This document shows, piece after piece, positions 33,795-48,149 of a DNA stretch of 64,000 bases. The translations under genes and the position numbers were made by a program. A model generated the notes under the pieces. That model was not told where the DNA came from. It searched no databases and worked only from the letters and a program-made list of their open reading frames with translations. This DNA comes from Daedaleopsis sinensis. Lineage: Eukaryota > Basidiomycota > Agaricomycetes > Polyporales > Polyporaceae. The DNA lies in the NCBI GenBank assembly GCA_033807695.1, contig CM066308.1:186001-250000 (forward strand). Reading direction: 5' to 3'. Within the stretch, counting starts at the first letter, position 1. Each line of letters starts with the position of its first letter.

Positions 33795-36700
33795 TGCTGA
33801 AACGGCAATAAAGTCTACCGGGCGTTGAGTATGACACCTCTTGTTAAGGAATGGCCGAAATCCCCGACTGGCCTTTTCGAGGTTATCTGTGGCTCCGAGC
33901 GAACATTTTCTTGTCAATTTCCCATGCTAGATTTCCAGCACGTCGTCGACAGCAGAGCATGCTCCGCTCCGCTTTGGGCTTGACAAGAATGATCACATTC
34001 CCAGGCCCATGTCCCCACCAGCGGCACACAGCGCCCTTCTCTCCCTCCCTCCCACCACCACGACCTCCCGCCCCCACCTCTCGCATCCCCCACACGCCGC
34101 CGTTCAGCTCCCCTCTCCCGACAGGCTCTTCCCTCGCTCTCACCTCTCGCGTCCCTAACACGACACGTCTCTTTCCCCCGCCGTCGGGGACAGGAAGATC
34201 CCACCGCAATAGCGAGCACGACGACGGTATTCGTGCCGGACCTCAGACTCCTGCACCCTCCCGTTTCGACGTCTTTCGTCGACGACCACGGTCCTGCCGT
34301 ACCGTCACCCATTAACATCGACGCGACTTTCGAGCTGTTCCGACTCCCCCGACACGTCCATGCCTCTGCTGCCCGAGGACGCGTCCGGCTCTGCAGGTGA
34401 GTACAAGCATTGTGACCCCCGACATCCACAATGCTCACCTTGCGTTCTGTAGCTTCACGTCCTACGCGTGCGACTAGGTCGCGACGCTCAGCCTGGCGGT
34501 CGAGTCTTGAAAGCCGCACTCCGTGAGGTGAGGCTCGACGCGTCTGCGACGCGTCAGACCGCTCGAGCTGAACATCCAACATCAGCCAGGCCCGGGACAG
34601 TGCACGTCCTGCCGCGAGTCGTTACAGGTCCCTCTCTGAATCGAAGGTATGTCGCTCACCCGCGAGAGTAGCTGTCCCCGCTCACCCGTCTTCCCAGCTA
34701 GCCATGCTCGCGCCGGTTGACGCGTACTCGAAGCTCAGCGGCTTCAGCAGCGATGCATGCTCCGACTCGACGCGTGTACCTCTTCCGGGCCCGGCTCGGG
34801 CGTCCCTGTCGCGTCACTTCCCCTCGAATCGATTGCGTGTTAGCGGCCACGTCTCGTCCGGCAGAGGGTACGTCCGGCTCCTCAGGTGAGTAGACACACT
34901 GTCCTTCCGATATCCACAACGCTCACCTTGCGATCGGTAGCTTCACGTCCGAGTCCTACGCGTGCGACCAGACGTTCAGGCTGGCGGCATCCGAGTCCGA
35001 GAATCGGAGTTTCGACAGCTGCACCTCCGAGTCAGTGTGGGTGAGGCGAGGCTCGACGCGCGACGTGTCTGCGACGCGTCAGACCGCTCAACTTCAACAC
35101 CCAACATCCGCCGGCGGCCTCGGGACGGTACACATCCGCTCCCGCCGTCGTTGTTCCCTCTGGACTGAAGGTATGTCACTCGCCGGCGAGAGCAGCGTGC
35201 ACCCCTACCTTCCTCGCTCACACATCGCCTGGCCAGCCGCACTCACCACTTCAAGCATTGAAGCTTGACGTGTCTCTATCACGCACAACCGGCTTGAACC
35301 ATCCTACGACGAATGGAATGTTAGCGAGTCGACACGTTCGCCTCTGCTGCATGTCCGGCAGGTGCTCGCGAGAACGTGCAGCCGGCGCGGCGCGGTGCGG
35401 ATGCATGTGAGTCCGACGGCGGCCTTGTCTTGCATGTTCGAGAGCGCTGACAGCCTGCCTGGGGTAGTGTGAGGCGATGACTGCGTCGATCCGTGGACCG
35501 TGATTGGGCACGACATGGGCTGAGCTGCGCCGCAGGTCAGTCATCTCTATGGGTGCTCCGTGATGTCTGCTCACCTTGTCTGAAGCAGATTCCAGCCTGT
35601 GCCTGTCATTCCGCGCGGTCGAAGTTCCCGCTGGACTCGCCAAACCGCGTCCGTCCTGCTGGTCGTCCGAGAGACGTGTCGTACACGTCCGGTTCTGCAG
35701 GTGAGCAGATACACGTTCCATGATATGCAAGGTGCTCACCTCGCGTACAGCAGCGGCATTTCGAGACCTATCGAGACGCGACCGCACGTCAAAGTCTCCC
35801 AGTCGCGTGTGCGCGAGGCCACTCTGCTCTGCCGCTTCCGAGGTGTCCCCCGGCCGGCCGCATATGTGCCTTGCATCAGCCAATGGCTGCGGCTCGACGT
35901 GTAGTCACGCTGCGTCGGTCGTATGGCTGCGAACCGCCGTCACTGCTCGGAGTGCGAGCAGTCGCAACAACTTGGAGGGAGTGGATGACGGCGGTGGCGA
36001 CTTGCTCGATTCATGGGCGAGTCGCGCGGCGCAGACTGTCGGCGGCACTGTGACGTCGCGAGGAGTTGTCGGTGTATAGCTACGAGCGACAGCTCGGAAG
36101 CTGCTATGTGGTTCGTTTCCGTCTCGTGCAGCAGGTGAGTACACTCTTATGTATCCGTCGTGCGAATCCTGTCTCACTTTCGCGACCGGTTCCGTCAGCA
36201 AAGCTTCGCGACTGGCCAAGGGTCCGTACTTACAGCAGGAGTTCCCCGGAGAGTGGCTCGAGCTCGTGCCGCGACCTGAGCATTCAAGCGTGAGTCGCTT
36301 TCTATCGTTGTGGATGCATATACCTACTGATTCGTGCCGGGATGCTCAGGGTGTGGTCTAGACGGCGTGGAGCACCGGGGAGACAGATGCTCGGGGATCG
36401 GTGGCTTGTTCACAAGTCAGACGGACCCACGCCGATTGGGTGTCGAGCAGGGAGGTGGTCGGTCATGGTACGTACCTTATACTGTCTCTCCTTGCCGAGC
36501 GCCGTCCTCGGGTGTCTCAAATGTACTCTGCGGGCAGACCGGCTGCGCGCAGACGGTGAAGGGCTTGCTGAGCCGGGAGCAGTCTAGTGTGCGGGAGAGG
36601 CGGCAGATGGCGGCGGCGGTGCTTTGCGACGACAGGTGAGTGTCGCATCTTTGGGTTCATCACGGGCATGGCACGACAAGAGTGCGAGAAGCAGGTGCAG

Positions 36701-37044
36701 GGGCGAGGAGGATATGGTACGGAGGTGAGTGCCGTACTTGAGTTTCGGGACGGGATTGCTGCGATTGCGCTCGACTGGGTCCCTGGACGACGTGCGGCAC
36801 GCAGGAGACGCAAACGTAGACTGTATTCGTTCGTGAGGTATGTACAGGGCGGGTAGGAGTACTGGAACACGGTGTCGAGGGCAGCAGGGCGAGAAGTACG
36901 TACCTGACGTAGCAATGCACGGGCGAGTCGGTGAGCGAGTCTCTGGCGTATCAGAGGAGTCGTGACCCAGTACACAGTAGCCAGAGTAGCCAGCGAGCAA
37001 GTACGCCTAGTGGATCCTCCGAGTGTGCCAGAGCGCTGTCCTAG

Positions 37045-37265
37045 TCCGTCCAGATTTCTGCCTCCTGCCCGTACGACACCCAGAGTCTCTTCTCGCTCTC
37101 TCAGACCGTCCAGATTCCAGGCTAGTTTTCGTCCAGATTTGCGTCTGCTGCTCGTACACCGTCCAGAATCCAGCCTAGTGTTCGTACACCGTCCAGATTC
37201 CAGGCTAGTTCTCGTCCAGATTCCAGCCCAGTGTTCGTCCAGATTCCAGCCCAGTGTTCGTACAG
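37045..37265. repeat. Minisatellite at the right end of unit B
   Basis: Same gtccagattccagcc motif as at 26600-26830, with different repeat number and order. Confidence 0.8.
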
Positions 37266-38584
37266 AGGTTCGACTTGCATCTCGCGACTTGCATCTTGCC
37301 CATCTCACCGGCCATCTCCTGCGCCACAGCCCGTCCTCCGCGATCACCGCCGCCGCCGAGGAGCATGTCCGCCGCCGTGAACTGAAAGTTCAGCTGCGCC
37401 GGCGTCTGGATCGCGCCGATGCACGTCTCGGACGACGCGTCGTTTAGCGGATAGTACGTGAGGTCGAGCGGGTGCAGGGGGATCTCCATCCGGTTGTCGA
37501 GCTGGATTGTCATGTTGATGGGAGTCGCACAGGGGATGTAGTCTGCGGTACGTGAGCACTCGGACGGACGAGAAGATCTCGAAATGACATACAGTTACCG
37601 TCCGCTGCTGGACTGATCCCCATCGCGCCGTAGATCCCATTCGCGATGCTCGTTGTCGCGACGATGAGAGGTGCACCGGAATCGAGGATGGCAGTCGGCC
37701 CGCGCGCGGACGTCGACGTTATCGCCACCGGCTTCCGCACACCGTCGACATAGACGTTGATGCCCTCGATGTTCGCCTGCCACCACAGCGGTCCGGTGCT
37801 GCTGGTCGCCACGACGGTCGCGTACTCGATTTTGCTCGGGTCGTGGACGAGGTCGGAGGGATGGCGACCGATGCCGAGGACGGATGAGATTCTGTTGGAG
37901 CCGGGGCGTTCGAGCGCGAGGGAGAGAAAGCGGGCGCCGGGCGCCATCGAAATGGGGGTGATGCTGAAGAGATTCGAAGAGAAGGACGCGCCGTCGGGGG
38001 TGTCGGAGGTGGTCGGAGGGATCTTCCCCGCGATGAGGGAGTTTCCGGGGAGTGCGAGGCCCAGGACGCCGTTGAAGTCGGAGGAGAGCGGCTCGTTCGC
38101 GACGGTCGACGCAGCGACTGGAACACAACCGTCAGTCAATGACAGAGAGGGAACCGATGAGAGCAGAATGGGAAGTAGACTAGGATCGGGAGAGGAAGCT
38201 TCTGGCGTCGCAGGGGGCGGCGCAAACGTGGATCGAGAGACTAACGGAAAGGTACTCACTCAAGGCCTGGTGATCGATGCTATATCCGCCAAACTGCAGC
38301 GTGTCCCACACGACGAGCCCCTCCGCGTCTCCCTGTGCATACTTGAGGTGGAGGTCCAGCCCAGACGCGATCGAGTGCGAAGAGTCGTACTTGGCGCCGC
38401 CGACCTGGTTGCAGAGCGCGGACGAGCACGCGGTTGAGGTGACCCACTGTATAAAGTTTGTGAGTGATATGCGACGGACGCGGGGGCGACGGGACGTACG
38501 AGGTCGGAGGAGCCAGTGTCCACCTGGACGAGGAACTTGCTCTGCGCGCCGGAGGCGCCGAGGTAGATAGGTACGACATAGGCC
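37205..38584 (-). CDS. Aspartic protease copy C, anchor lost
   Basis: Exons 38500-38584, 38260-38446, 37599-38117 and 37205-37542. Catalytic motifs intact. The chimeric tail is short: after TGLESGRTLGWNLDEN it stops at 37205. The second intron is 142 bp, against about 326 bp in A and B. Its upstream region differs from A and B: an ATG at about 38692 starts MECLRVRTLLLFLAF, which looks more like a signal peptide than anything in A. Confidence 0.65.
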
Positions 38585-39214
38585 CTGGAAGCATGCATGC
38601 AAGCTGTAAGCGACCGCTCGCGTGCAAGTCAAAATGAAGCGTTTTCGGAAAGCGAGGAAGAGAAGCAGCGTGCGGACACGCAGACACTCCATTCGTGCTC
38701 GAAATAGCCTTCTCGATCGACCGCCAGGGTACGTAGCGTGTCGAGGACATGGAATGAAGCTGCATCAGAAGAGAATAGGGTTAAAAGATAGACGCCGCCG
38801 CACTGGCACTATACGAAGGTGTTCACCGCGATCGGTCTCGCACGGAACGATACTCGCGAATTGGGCATCTGCAAGGTTACAGGAGGGGTAGCGCACGACA
38901 AGTTGCAAAACGCCCCCGTGGAGGTCGACGCGCCTGGCCAAAGGAAGACCGTCGTCGAGGCGGACTAAAGCCTAAAAGGCAGGAACGCGCGGCGCCGCGC
39001 ATGGACAAGGGGAGTGAGCAGACTTAGCGATGGGCGACAAAGCGAATCATGGAGATGTCGCCGCGAGAAACGAGCATGGGCAGTAGGTGATTTGGAGGGC
39101 AAAGAGGCTAAGCACTGCGCTGCATTACTGCTGAGTAGTAGCAATGTAGCGCAGTCTTTCCACGCGCGTTGTAATGCGATGTGTCGCAGATGCAGCAACA
39201 TCCCGGCCGGTGCC

Positions 39215-40187
39215 TCAGGACATTGATGGCCCCTCTTGGGCTCGGCGTGCTTGTCCTGTTCCGGGACTGAAACAAAGAAAGGCCTGCGATAGCTAGTGAC
39301 GGCAGCCGAGACGATTCTTGCCCTCCGGTAGTAGCTTGCGGGGCATGGGGAAATGCGGGAGAAAAGGAGAACTCACGATTGGTACGGCGAATCGGCCACG
39401 AGCTCGAGGTCGATGAGCACCCCATCCGGCCCTCCGTTTCCCTCGTCACGCGTGTTAAGCTCCCGCTGCTTGCCCTTGGAACGTGCGGCGAGATCGTGGG
39501 CGGGTGCAGACTGGCGCATGTCCGGGGTCGAGAGGGGTGTGAATGCCAAGTGGTACGCCGTCGGTGACCAGTCCGAGGGTGTGAGGAGAGGGGGGCGAGC
39601 TGAGGTGGCCGGGAGAGGGGAGGAGGAGGATGGGAAGGAGCGGTGCGGGTTCAAGGGAAGGACGGCAGGGGAAAAACAAGATGCATTTCGGGGACGGCCT
39701 GCCACAGGCGCGACTGTCGACAACACTGGCGCCCGCCGTCCCCGGTCACCTGACGCTCGCCTTCCAGTCCTCCTCGTCCCTTCTTCCCTCCCACTCCCCG
39801 AGCTTCTCCACATACGACCTCTCAGGGCCCCGATCTCGACCGACTGTGAGCCCAAGCTGTAGATGGGCACTTCAAAGCTCGAAAGCTTCGGGCGCTTCGG
39901 GCAGACTGCCGCGACGGGTACTTTCCCCCGCATCCGATCCCGATCTCACTGTGACGCTCGCCCGCGACTGTCCCTGGACTGTGCTTCAACGCACGCACGG
40001 CCGTCTTCTGGCACTGTGCACTGTCCCCGCCCACGCCCGGCCTGCACTCGGCTGCGGTCTGCCCAAGCTCTGCGCCCAGCTCGTCCACCGTCCAATACAC
40101 CCGATCCTCCGATCCCCCCGGTCCTCCCACACGGCCACCACGCCCGTCCCCGTGTACTCGCTGTGCTAACCCTGTCCTCGCGTGCAT
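39215..40187 (-). CDS. Unknown unit gene 1, copy C
   Basis: Layout as copy A, ending GPSMS because the stop-proximal codons differ. The middle exon carries an insertion (tacgccg) giving LGLVTDGVPLGIHTP, out of the A frame. Probably damaged. Confidence 0.38.
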
Positions 40188-41976
40188 ACAACCCCGCTAA
40201 GTACTTTCTTACCTACCCTTCTTATCCGTCTTTCTAATCTACCTCCGGTCTGCATACGGAGCGAACCACGCCCGTCCGCCCGACGGTACGTACAACCCTA
40301 GCCTCACTGGCGCAAACATCGCCGCCGCTGTCTGCCGCTCCCCGACTCCCGCCTCGTCTCGTTCGCGCCTCCGCTGCGCTCGTCGAGACTGCAACACGCA
40401 TGCTAACAACTACACTACCAGACCACCGACGACCACGCCGCCGCCGTCCGCCGTCCGCCGTCCGCCATGCCCCCGCCCGCATCCAGCCATCCCGAGCACC
40501 GGCAGAGGTGCCCCTCCTACCGCCGCCCCCCTGTCGGGACCGCCCACGCCGCCGCCAGTCCGCCTCAGAACCGCAATCGCGCGCGACGCGCTCACCCCGT
40601 GTCCCCTCGCGAACAGCGATACGTGCCCGCGCGGGCCCCCCGGCCTGGTGGTCGGTCCGTCAGCGCTCTGCGCTCTCGACCGTGCGCAGTCCCACCTGTC
40701 CGTCCGCTGGCGAGCACATGCTGCCTATCGGGAGTCTGGAGAGGCCGCTCAGTACTCGGTACTCGGTGCCGGGTGGCGAGTGCACGCGGGACTCACCCGT
40801 CTGCGATCCTGCGATCCCCTGCAGATGTCGCGCGCGCGCGTGCGCCGGCGCGTCCCGCGTATCGCAGGCTGTCGTTCATGTCAGCATCGGCGACGATCCG
40901 CGTACGTCGGGCCACGGCTGGGCACAGACCGTGTCGGTGAGCGGCGGTATGGGAACGGCGGGGAGCGACGTACGACGTGCGTGTGTGTGTGCGTGCATTC
41001 CGTGCGCCCGAGAACGGGGACGCGAGCGAGCACTGCGTAACAGGGAGAGGAGACGGTGCCGAGGGACCGGACTGCGCCGCACGCGTACGCGCAGCTCAGC
41101 CCATGTCGGGCCCTGTCGCCTCGCCCTACCCCACGCGGGCTGTCAGCGCCCTCGAACATGCGAGACGGGACCGCCGTCGCACTCACCCGCATCGCTACAC
41201 GTTCAAGAGCACCTGCTGGACATCCCACGAAGGTGAGTCAGAGCAGGCACCGGTTCGCGGCGAGAGCACGCGAAAGCACTCACCCGCCGTCAATTCCCTG
41301 CAGACCCGAGCCACGCCGTCTTGTGCGCCGTCGGCCTGAGCCCCCCGTCGCGAGCGCGCGCGAATGCGGACGTCAGCATCGCCGGACGACGCGGATGCAG
41401 GCCCTGAACGCGGTCATGGCCGGCGAGAGCTTGTGGACGGACTCGTAGGCTAGGGATCGACGGCGTTCGTCAGCGGGTATAGGAAAGGAGCGGCGCGTGG
41501 AGCGACGTACGTGGTGCGTCCGTGCGACTTGTACGCACGAGACGAGCAGAGGTCGAGGTGGACTTCCGAGTCCGGGTCACACCTGGCGGACATCAGCCTC
41601 GAGAGGATGCAAGACAGGACCACCGTCGCACTCGCCTGCGTCTGTGCGGCGCGGGCTGCGTGCCTGCTGGACATGGAGCAAAGGTGAGTAAGTATTCAGC
41701 TGTGGTATGAGCACGCGGGACTCACCCGTCGCCGTCGTCCGCGATCACCTGCTAGTGTATGCATAACTTGTCGGCCCCGGCGCTGGCACTAGCATCCTCC
41801 GCGTCGGCCTCCCGTCGCGCACGCGATCTGCGTGAGCAGGCTGTACTGGATCCCCGGTCGATCGTGGACGTCAGCATCGCCGACGCCGACGCATGTGCAG
41901 ACGACACAGAGCAGGCGTACCGTGATCTGGGGGCCGGCAGGAGGATGGACGTGGGACTCGCGGCGCGGTCTGCGAA

Positions 41977-43332
41977 TCAAATGTGTTCGTTAGCGACTGT
42001 ATAGCAAATAGCGGGAGCTGCGACGTACAAGGTGCGTCCATGCGTTCTGTACGCCCGGGAGGAGCAGAGCTCGAGCTCGAGGTCGCGGGCATCGGTGACG
42101 GAGGAGACAGGGCAGGCGGCGGGGCATGAGGGGAGAGGGAAGAGGGACGGGAGATGGGGGAGAAGGATGGGGGACTGGACTGGCCACGCACCCGACCCCC
42201 ACGCCAGTACTTGTACGCGTACCCTCGCCGGTCCGGCGTGCGCGCAGACGTCATGGCAGCCTGAGGCCGGGATGTCCGAGGGTGGGCACGGACGGCGCTC
42301 GGGGCGAGGAATGGACGGGGCTCGAGCCCCCGACGTCGGACCGTGGGCAGCCAACCAGATGCTGCCGCAGCACGGTGCGTGTGGGGCCCGCGTGGGTTCG
42401 TGCGCACACGTCGGATGGGCGGCGGGATCTTGGGAAACGGCGGGATCCGTGGTGTGGCGGTCGGTGACTCGTGAGGGTCTGTACGCTGTACGTACGTACG
42501 CGAGAATCGAGAGACCGAGTGCTCTGTTCTCGCTCACTGCTGGCTCTGGTGTGCACTTGTCATGGCTGGATATCTGATATTTGTTGAGAGTCGTACAGCT
42601 GCGCTCGCAGCTGCAGGCCGAGCTGGATGGTGGACTCGGACGGAGTTGTCGGCCAACTCGTGAATGGACGTGCAGGGCTGGAACATCTGCACGTTCCATT
42701 CCTTGAAATTTGCGTGGACACGTCGAGGCCCGGCGAGCCCTTGTGGTGGCATGAGAGAGTGCTTGAACGCTATTCGGGTGCGGTGAGTGTGCGCCGCCTG
42801 GAAAATCTGACTGCCCACGCATGAGTCTGCGCGGATTCTGAGTGAATGAGTTGGAAACAGACTTGATTTGTCCTCTGCGCAATTCTCTGTCGCTGGCGTT
42901 CAGCGCAGAGTGCGGATACAGCGTGTACCTGCTCCGGGGATATGTGAGCGGGAGGGTGCAAGTAGTGGGTGGACTCACAGATGGAGGAGCACGTCAGGAG
43001 CATGCACGGTCAGGGACGAACTTCGCCGAGCAGGACGTCTGATGCGAAAGAGATCGTGAGGATGGCAACGGAACCTCCGATCACTGAGCTGCATGACCGG
43101 TGCCGAGGAAGAGATATTTTGCACATAACTCTGTTCGTATTCCCCATAGAATTGCGCCGGCCCGTATTTTTCGAAGCTACGCATCGTACGTGATTAGGCA
43201 GGCTCAAAATTGAGTTCAAAGACACACAGAATACAAATTCACTCACCCTGTATCTGATTCGGCTGCCGGAGCACTGTGCAGCCTGCTCAAGTCGTTCCGA
43301 AGGGGAGAGAGACAGCGTGGATGATCATGCAT
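41977..43332 (-). CDS. Unknown unit gene 2, copy C
   Basis: As copy B in exons 1-3, with the B-type frame after KSVSN; the open frame ends at 41977. Several indels versus B in the downstream half change the residues without adding a stop, which shows how weak frame openness is as evidence here. Confidence 0.38.
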
Positions 43333-46300
43333 TGCTGAAACGGCAATAAAGTCTACCGGGCGTTGAGTATGACACCTCTTGTTAAGGAATGGCCGAAATC
43401 CCCGACTGGCCTTTTCGAGGTTATCTGTGGCTCCGAGCGAACATTTTCTTGTCAATTTCCCATGCTAGATTTCCAGCACGTCGTCGACAGCAGAGCATGC
43501 TCCGCTCCGCTTTGGGCTTGACAAGAATGATCACATTCCCAGGCCCATGTCCCCACCAGCGGCACACAGCGCCCTTCTCTCCCTCCCTCCCACCACCACG
43601 ACCTCCCGCCCCCACCTCTCGCATCCCCCACACGCCGCCGTTCAGCTCCCCTCTCCCGACAGGCTCTTCCCTCGCTCTCACCTCTCGCGTCCCTAACACG
43701 ACACGTCTCTTTCCCCCGCCGTCGGGGACAGGAAGATCCCACCGCAATAGCGAGCACGACGACGGTATTCGTGCCGGACCTCAGACTCCTGCACCCTCCC
43801 GTTTCGACGTCTTTCGTCGACGACCACGGTCCTGCCGTACCGTCACCCATTAACATCGACGCGACTTTCGAGCTGTTCCGACTCCCCCGACACGTCCATG
43901 CCTCTGCTGCCCGAGGACGCGTCCGGCTCTGCAGGTGAGTACAAGCATTGTGACCCCCGACATCCACAATGCTCACCTTGCGTTCTGTAGCTTCACGTCC
44001 TACGCGTGCGACTAGGTCGCGACGCTCAGCCTGGCGGTCGAGTCTTGAAAGCCGCACTCCGTGAGGTGAGGCTCGACGCGTCTGCGACGCGTCAGACCGC
44101 TCGAGCTGAACATCCAACATCAGCCAGGCCCGGGACAGTGCACGTCCTGCCGCGAGTCGTTACAGGTCCCTCTCTGAATCGAAGGTATGTCGCTCACCCG
44201 CGAGAGTAGCTGTCCCCGCTCACCCGTCTTCCCAGCTAGCCATGCTCGCGCCGGTTGACGCGTACTCGAAGCTCAGCGGCTTCAGCAGCGATGCATGCTC
44301 CGACTCGACGCGTGTACCTCTTCCGGGCCCGGCTCGGGCGTCCCTGTCGCGTCACTTCCCCTCGAATCGATTGCGTGTTAGCGGCCACGTCTCGTCCGGC
44401 AGAGGGTACGTCCGGCTCCTCAGGTGAGTAGACACACTGTCCTTCCGATATCCACAACGCTCACCTTGCGATCGGTAGCTTCACGTCCGAGTCCTACGCG
44501 TGCGACCAGACGTTCAGGCTGACGGCATCCGAGTCCGAGAATCGGAGTTTCGACAGCTGCACCTCCGAGTCAGTGTGAGTGAGGCGAGGCTCGACGCGCG
44601 ACGCGTCTGCGACGCGTCAGACCGCTCAACTTCAACACCCAACATCCGCCGGCGGCCTCGGGACGGTACACATCCGCTCCCGCCGTCGTTGTTCCCTCTG
44701 GACTGAAGGTATGTCACTCACCGGCGAGAGCAGCATGCACACCTACCTTCCTCGCTCACATATTGCCTGGCCAGCCGCACTCACCACTTCAAGCGTCGAA
44801 GCTTGACGTGTCTCTATCACGCACAACCGGCTTGAACCATCCTACGACGAATGGAATGTTAGCGAGTCGACACGTTCGCCTCTGCTGCATGTCCGGCAGG
44901 TGCTCGCGAGAACGTGCAGCCGGCGCGGCGCGGTGCGGATGCATGTGAGTCCGACGGCGGCCTTGTCTTGCATGTTCGAGAGCGCTGACAGCCTGCCTGG
45001 GGTAGTGTGAGGCGATGACTGCGTCGATCCGTGGACCGTGATTGGGCACGACATGGGCTGAGCTGCGCCGCAGGTCAGTCATCTCTATGGGTGCTCCGTG
45101 ATGTCTGCTCACCTTGTCTGAAGCAGATTCCAGCCTGTGCCTGTCGTTCCGTGCGGTCGAAGTCCGAGAGCTACTCCAAGTTCCCGCTGGACTCGCCACA
45201 CCGCGTCCGTCCTGCTGGTCGTCCGAGAGACGTGTCGTACACGTCCGGTTCTGCAGGTGAGCAGATACACGTTCTATGATATGCAAGGTGCTCACCTCGC
45301 GTACAACAGCGGCATTTCGAGACCTATCGAGACGCGACCGCACGGCAAAGTCTCCCAGTCGCGTGCGCGCGAGGCCACTCTGCTCTGCCGCTTCCGAGGT
45401 GTCCCCCGGCCGGCCGCATATGCGCCTTGCATCAGCCAATGGCTGCAGCTCGACGTGTAGTCACGCTGCGTCGGTCGTATGGCTGCGAACCGCCGTCACT
45501 GCTCGGAGTGCGAGCAGTCGCAACAACTTGGAGGGAGTGGATGACGGCGGTGGCGACTTGCTCGATGCACGGGCGAGTCGCGCGGCGCAGACCGTCTGTC
45601 GGCGGCACTGTGACGTCGCGAGGAGAGGAGGTGTCGGTATACAGCTACGAGCGACAGCTCGGAAGCTGCTATGTGGTTCGTTTCCGTCTCGTGCAGCAGG
45701 TGAGTACACTCTTATGTATCCGTCGTGCGAATCCTGTCTCACTTTCGCGACCGGTTCCGTCAGCAAAGCTTCGCGACTGGCCAAGGGTCCGTACTTACAG
45801 CAGGAGTTCCCCGGAGAGTGGCTCGAGCTCGTGCCGCGACCTGAGCATTCAAGCGTGAGTCGCTTTCTATCGTTGTGGATGCATATACCTACTGATTCGT
45901 GCCGGGATGCTCAGGGTGTGGTCTAGACGGCGTGGAGCACCGGGGAGACAGATGCTCGGGGATCGGTGGCTTGTTCACAAGTCAGACGGACCCACGCCGA
46001 TTGGGTGTCGAGCAGGGAGGTGGTCGGTCATGGTACGTACCTTATACTGTCTCTCCTTGCCGAGCGCCGTCCTCGGGTGTCTCAAATGTACTCTGCGGGC
46101 AGACCGGCTGCGCGCAGACGGTGAAGGGCTTGCTGAGCCGGGAGCAGTCTAGTGTGCGGGAGAGGCGGCAGATGGCGGCGGCGGTGCTTTGCGACGACAG
46201 GTGAGTGTCGCATCTTTGGGTTCATCACGGGCATGGCACGACAAGAGTGCGAGAAGCAGGTGCAGGGGCGAGGAGGATATGGTACGGAGGTGAGTGCCGT

Positions 46301-46609
46301 ACTTGAGTTTCGGGACGGGATTGCTGCGATTGCGCTCGACTGGGTCCCTGGACGACGTGCGGCACGCAGGAGACGCAAACGTAGACTGTATTCGTTCGTG
46401 AGGTATGTACAGGGCGGGTAGGAGTACTGGAACACGGTGTCGAGGGCAGCAGGGCGAGAAGTACGTACCTGACGTAGCAATGCACGGGCGAGTCGGTGAG
46501 CGAGTCTCTGGCGTATCAGAGGAGTCGTGACCCAGTACACAGTAGCCAGAGTAGCCAGCGAGCAAGTACGCCTAGTGGATCCTCCGAGTGTGCCAGAGCG
46601 CTGTCCTAG

Positions 46610-46830
46610 TCCGTCCAGATTTCTGCCTCCTGCCCGTACGACACCCAGAGTCTCTTCTCGCTCTCTCAGACCGTCCAGATTCCAGGCTAGTTTTCGTCCA
46701 GATTTGCGTCTGCTGCTCGTACACCGTCCAGAATCCAGCCTAGTGTTCGTACACCGTCCAGATTCCAGGCTAGTTCTCGTCCAGATTCCAGCCCAGTGTT
46801 CGTCCAGATTCCAGCCCAGTGTTCGTACAG
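46610..46830. repeat. Minisatellite at the right end of unit C
   Basis: Appears identical to the unit B minisatellite, in line with the recent B/C to C/D duplication. Confidence 0.8.
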
Positions 46831-48149
46831 AGGTTCGACTTGCATCTCGCGACTTGCATCTTGCCCATCTCACCGGCCATCTCCTGCGCCACAGCCCGTC
46901 CTCCGCGATCACCGCCGCCGCCGAGGAGCATGTCCGCCGCCGTGAACTGAAAGTTCAGCTGCGCCGGCGTCTGGATCGCGCCGATGCACGTCTCGGACGA
47001 CGCGTCGTTTAGCGGATAGTACGTGAGGTCGAGCGGGTGCAGGGGGATCTCCATCCGGTTGTCGAGCTGGATTGTCATGTTGATGGGAGTCGCACAGGGG
47101 ATGTAGTCTGCGGTACGTGAGCACTCGGACGGACGAGAAGATCTCGAAATGACATACAGTTACCGTCCGCTGCTGGACTGATCCCCATCGCGCCGTAGAT
47201 CCCATTCGCGATGCTCGTTGTCGCGACGATGAGAGGTGCACCGGAATCGAGGATGGCAGTCGGCCCGCGCGCGGACGTCGACGTTATCGCCACCGGCTTC
47301 CGCACACCGTCGACATAGACGTTGATGCCCTCGATGTTCGCCTGCCACCACAGCGGTCCGGTGCTGCTGGTCGCCACGACGGTCGCGTACTCGATTTTGC
47401 TCGGGTCGTGGACGAGGTCGGAGGGATGGCGACCGATGCCGAGGACGGATGAGATTCTGTTGGAGCCGGGGCGTTCGAGCGCGAGGGAGAGAAAGCGGGC
47501 GCCGGGCGCCATCGAAATGGGGGTGATGCTGAAGAGATTCGAAGAGAAGGACGCGCCGTCGGGGGTGTCGGAGGTGGTCGGAGGGATCTTCCCCGCGATG
47601 AGGGAGTTTCCGGGGAGTGCGAGGCCCAGGACGCCGTTGAAGTCGGAGGAGAGCGGCTCGTTCGCGACGGTCGACGCAGCGACTGGAACACAACCGTCAG
47701 TCAATGACAGAGAGGGAACCGATGAGAGCAGAATGGGAAGTAGACTAGGATCGGGAGAGGAAGCTTCTGGCGTCGCAGGGGGCGGCGCAAACGTGGATCG
47801 AGAGACTAACGGAAAGGTACTCACTCAAGGCCTGGTGATCGATGCTATATCCGCCAAACTGCAGCGTGTCCCACACGACGAGCCCCTCCGCGTCTCCCTG
47901 TGCATACTTGAGGTGGAGGTCCAGCCCAGACGCGATCGAGTGCGAAGAGTCGTACTTGGCGCCGCCGACCTGGTTGCAGAGCGCGGACGAGCACGCGGTT
48001 GAGGTGACCCACTGTATAAAGTTTGTGAGTGATATGCGACGGACGCGGGGGCGACGGGACGTACGAGGTCGGAGGAGCCAGTGTCCACCTGGACGAGGAA
48101 CTTGCTCTGCGCGCCGGAGGCGCCGAGGTAGATAGGTACGACATAGGCC
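46770..48149 (-). CDS. Aspartic protease copy D, anchor lost
   Basis: Exons 48065-48149, 47825-48011, 47164-47682 and 46770-47107. The translated products of copies C and D are the same everywhere I compared them, including the tail TGLESGRTLGWNLDEN, at a constant 9565-bp offset. Catalytic motifs intact, transmembrane anchor absent. Confidence 0.65.

Larger units (their letters stand above)
26913..37353. repeat. Tandem unit B
   Basis: About 10.4 kb. Left half close to unit A (shares the long protease intron and two hairpins at 29490-29531 and 29585-29626). Right half, from about 33.3 kb, is almost identical to the right half of unit C. Minisatellite at 37045-37265. Module blocks as in unit A: minus at about 30.7-32.3 kb, plus at about 34.4-36.3 kb. 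Confidence 0.88.
37354..46918. repeat. Tandem unit C
   Basis: About 9.6 kb. Lacks roughly 0.9 kb upstream of the protease that A and B have. It has one hairpin (39114-39155). A stretch at about 41.45-42.0 kb is A-like, whereas DNA from about 42.8 kb is B-like, so the unit is a mosaic. Module blocks lie at about 40.2-41.9 and 43.9-45.9 kb. Confidence 0.88.

Noticed and set aside
23914..34582. Arg/Gly-rich minus frames of up to 222 codons at 23.4-23.9 and 33.9-34.6 kb
   Set aside because: Translations of the CT-rich tract; low complexity and no exon phases supporting them.
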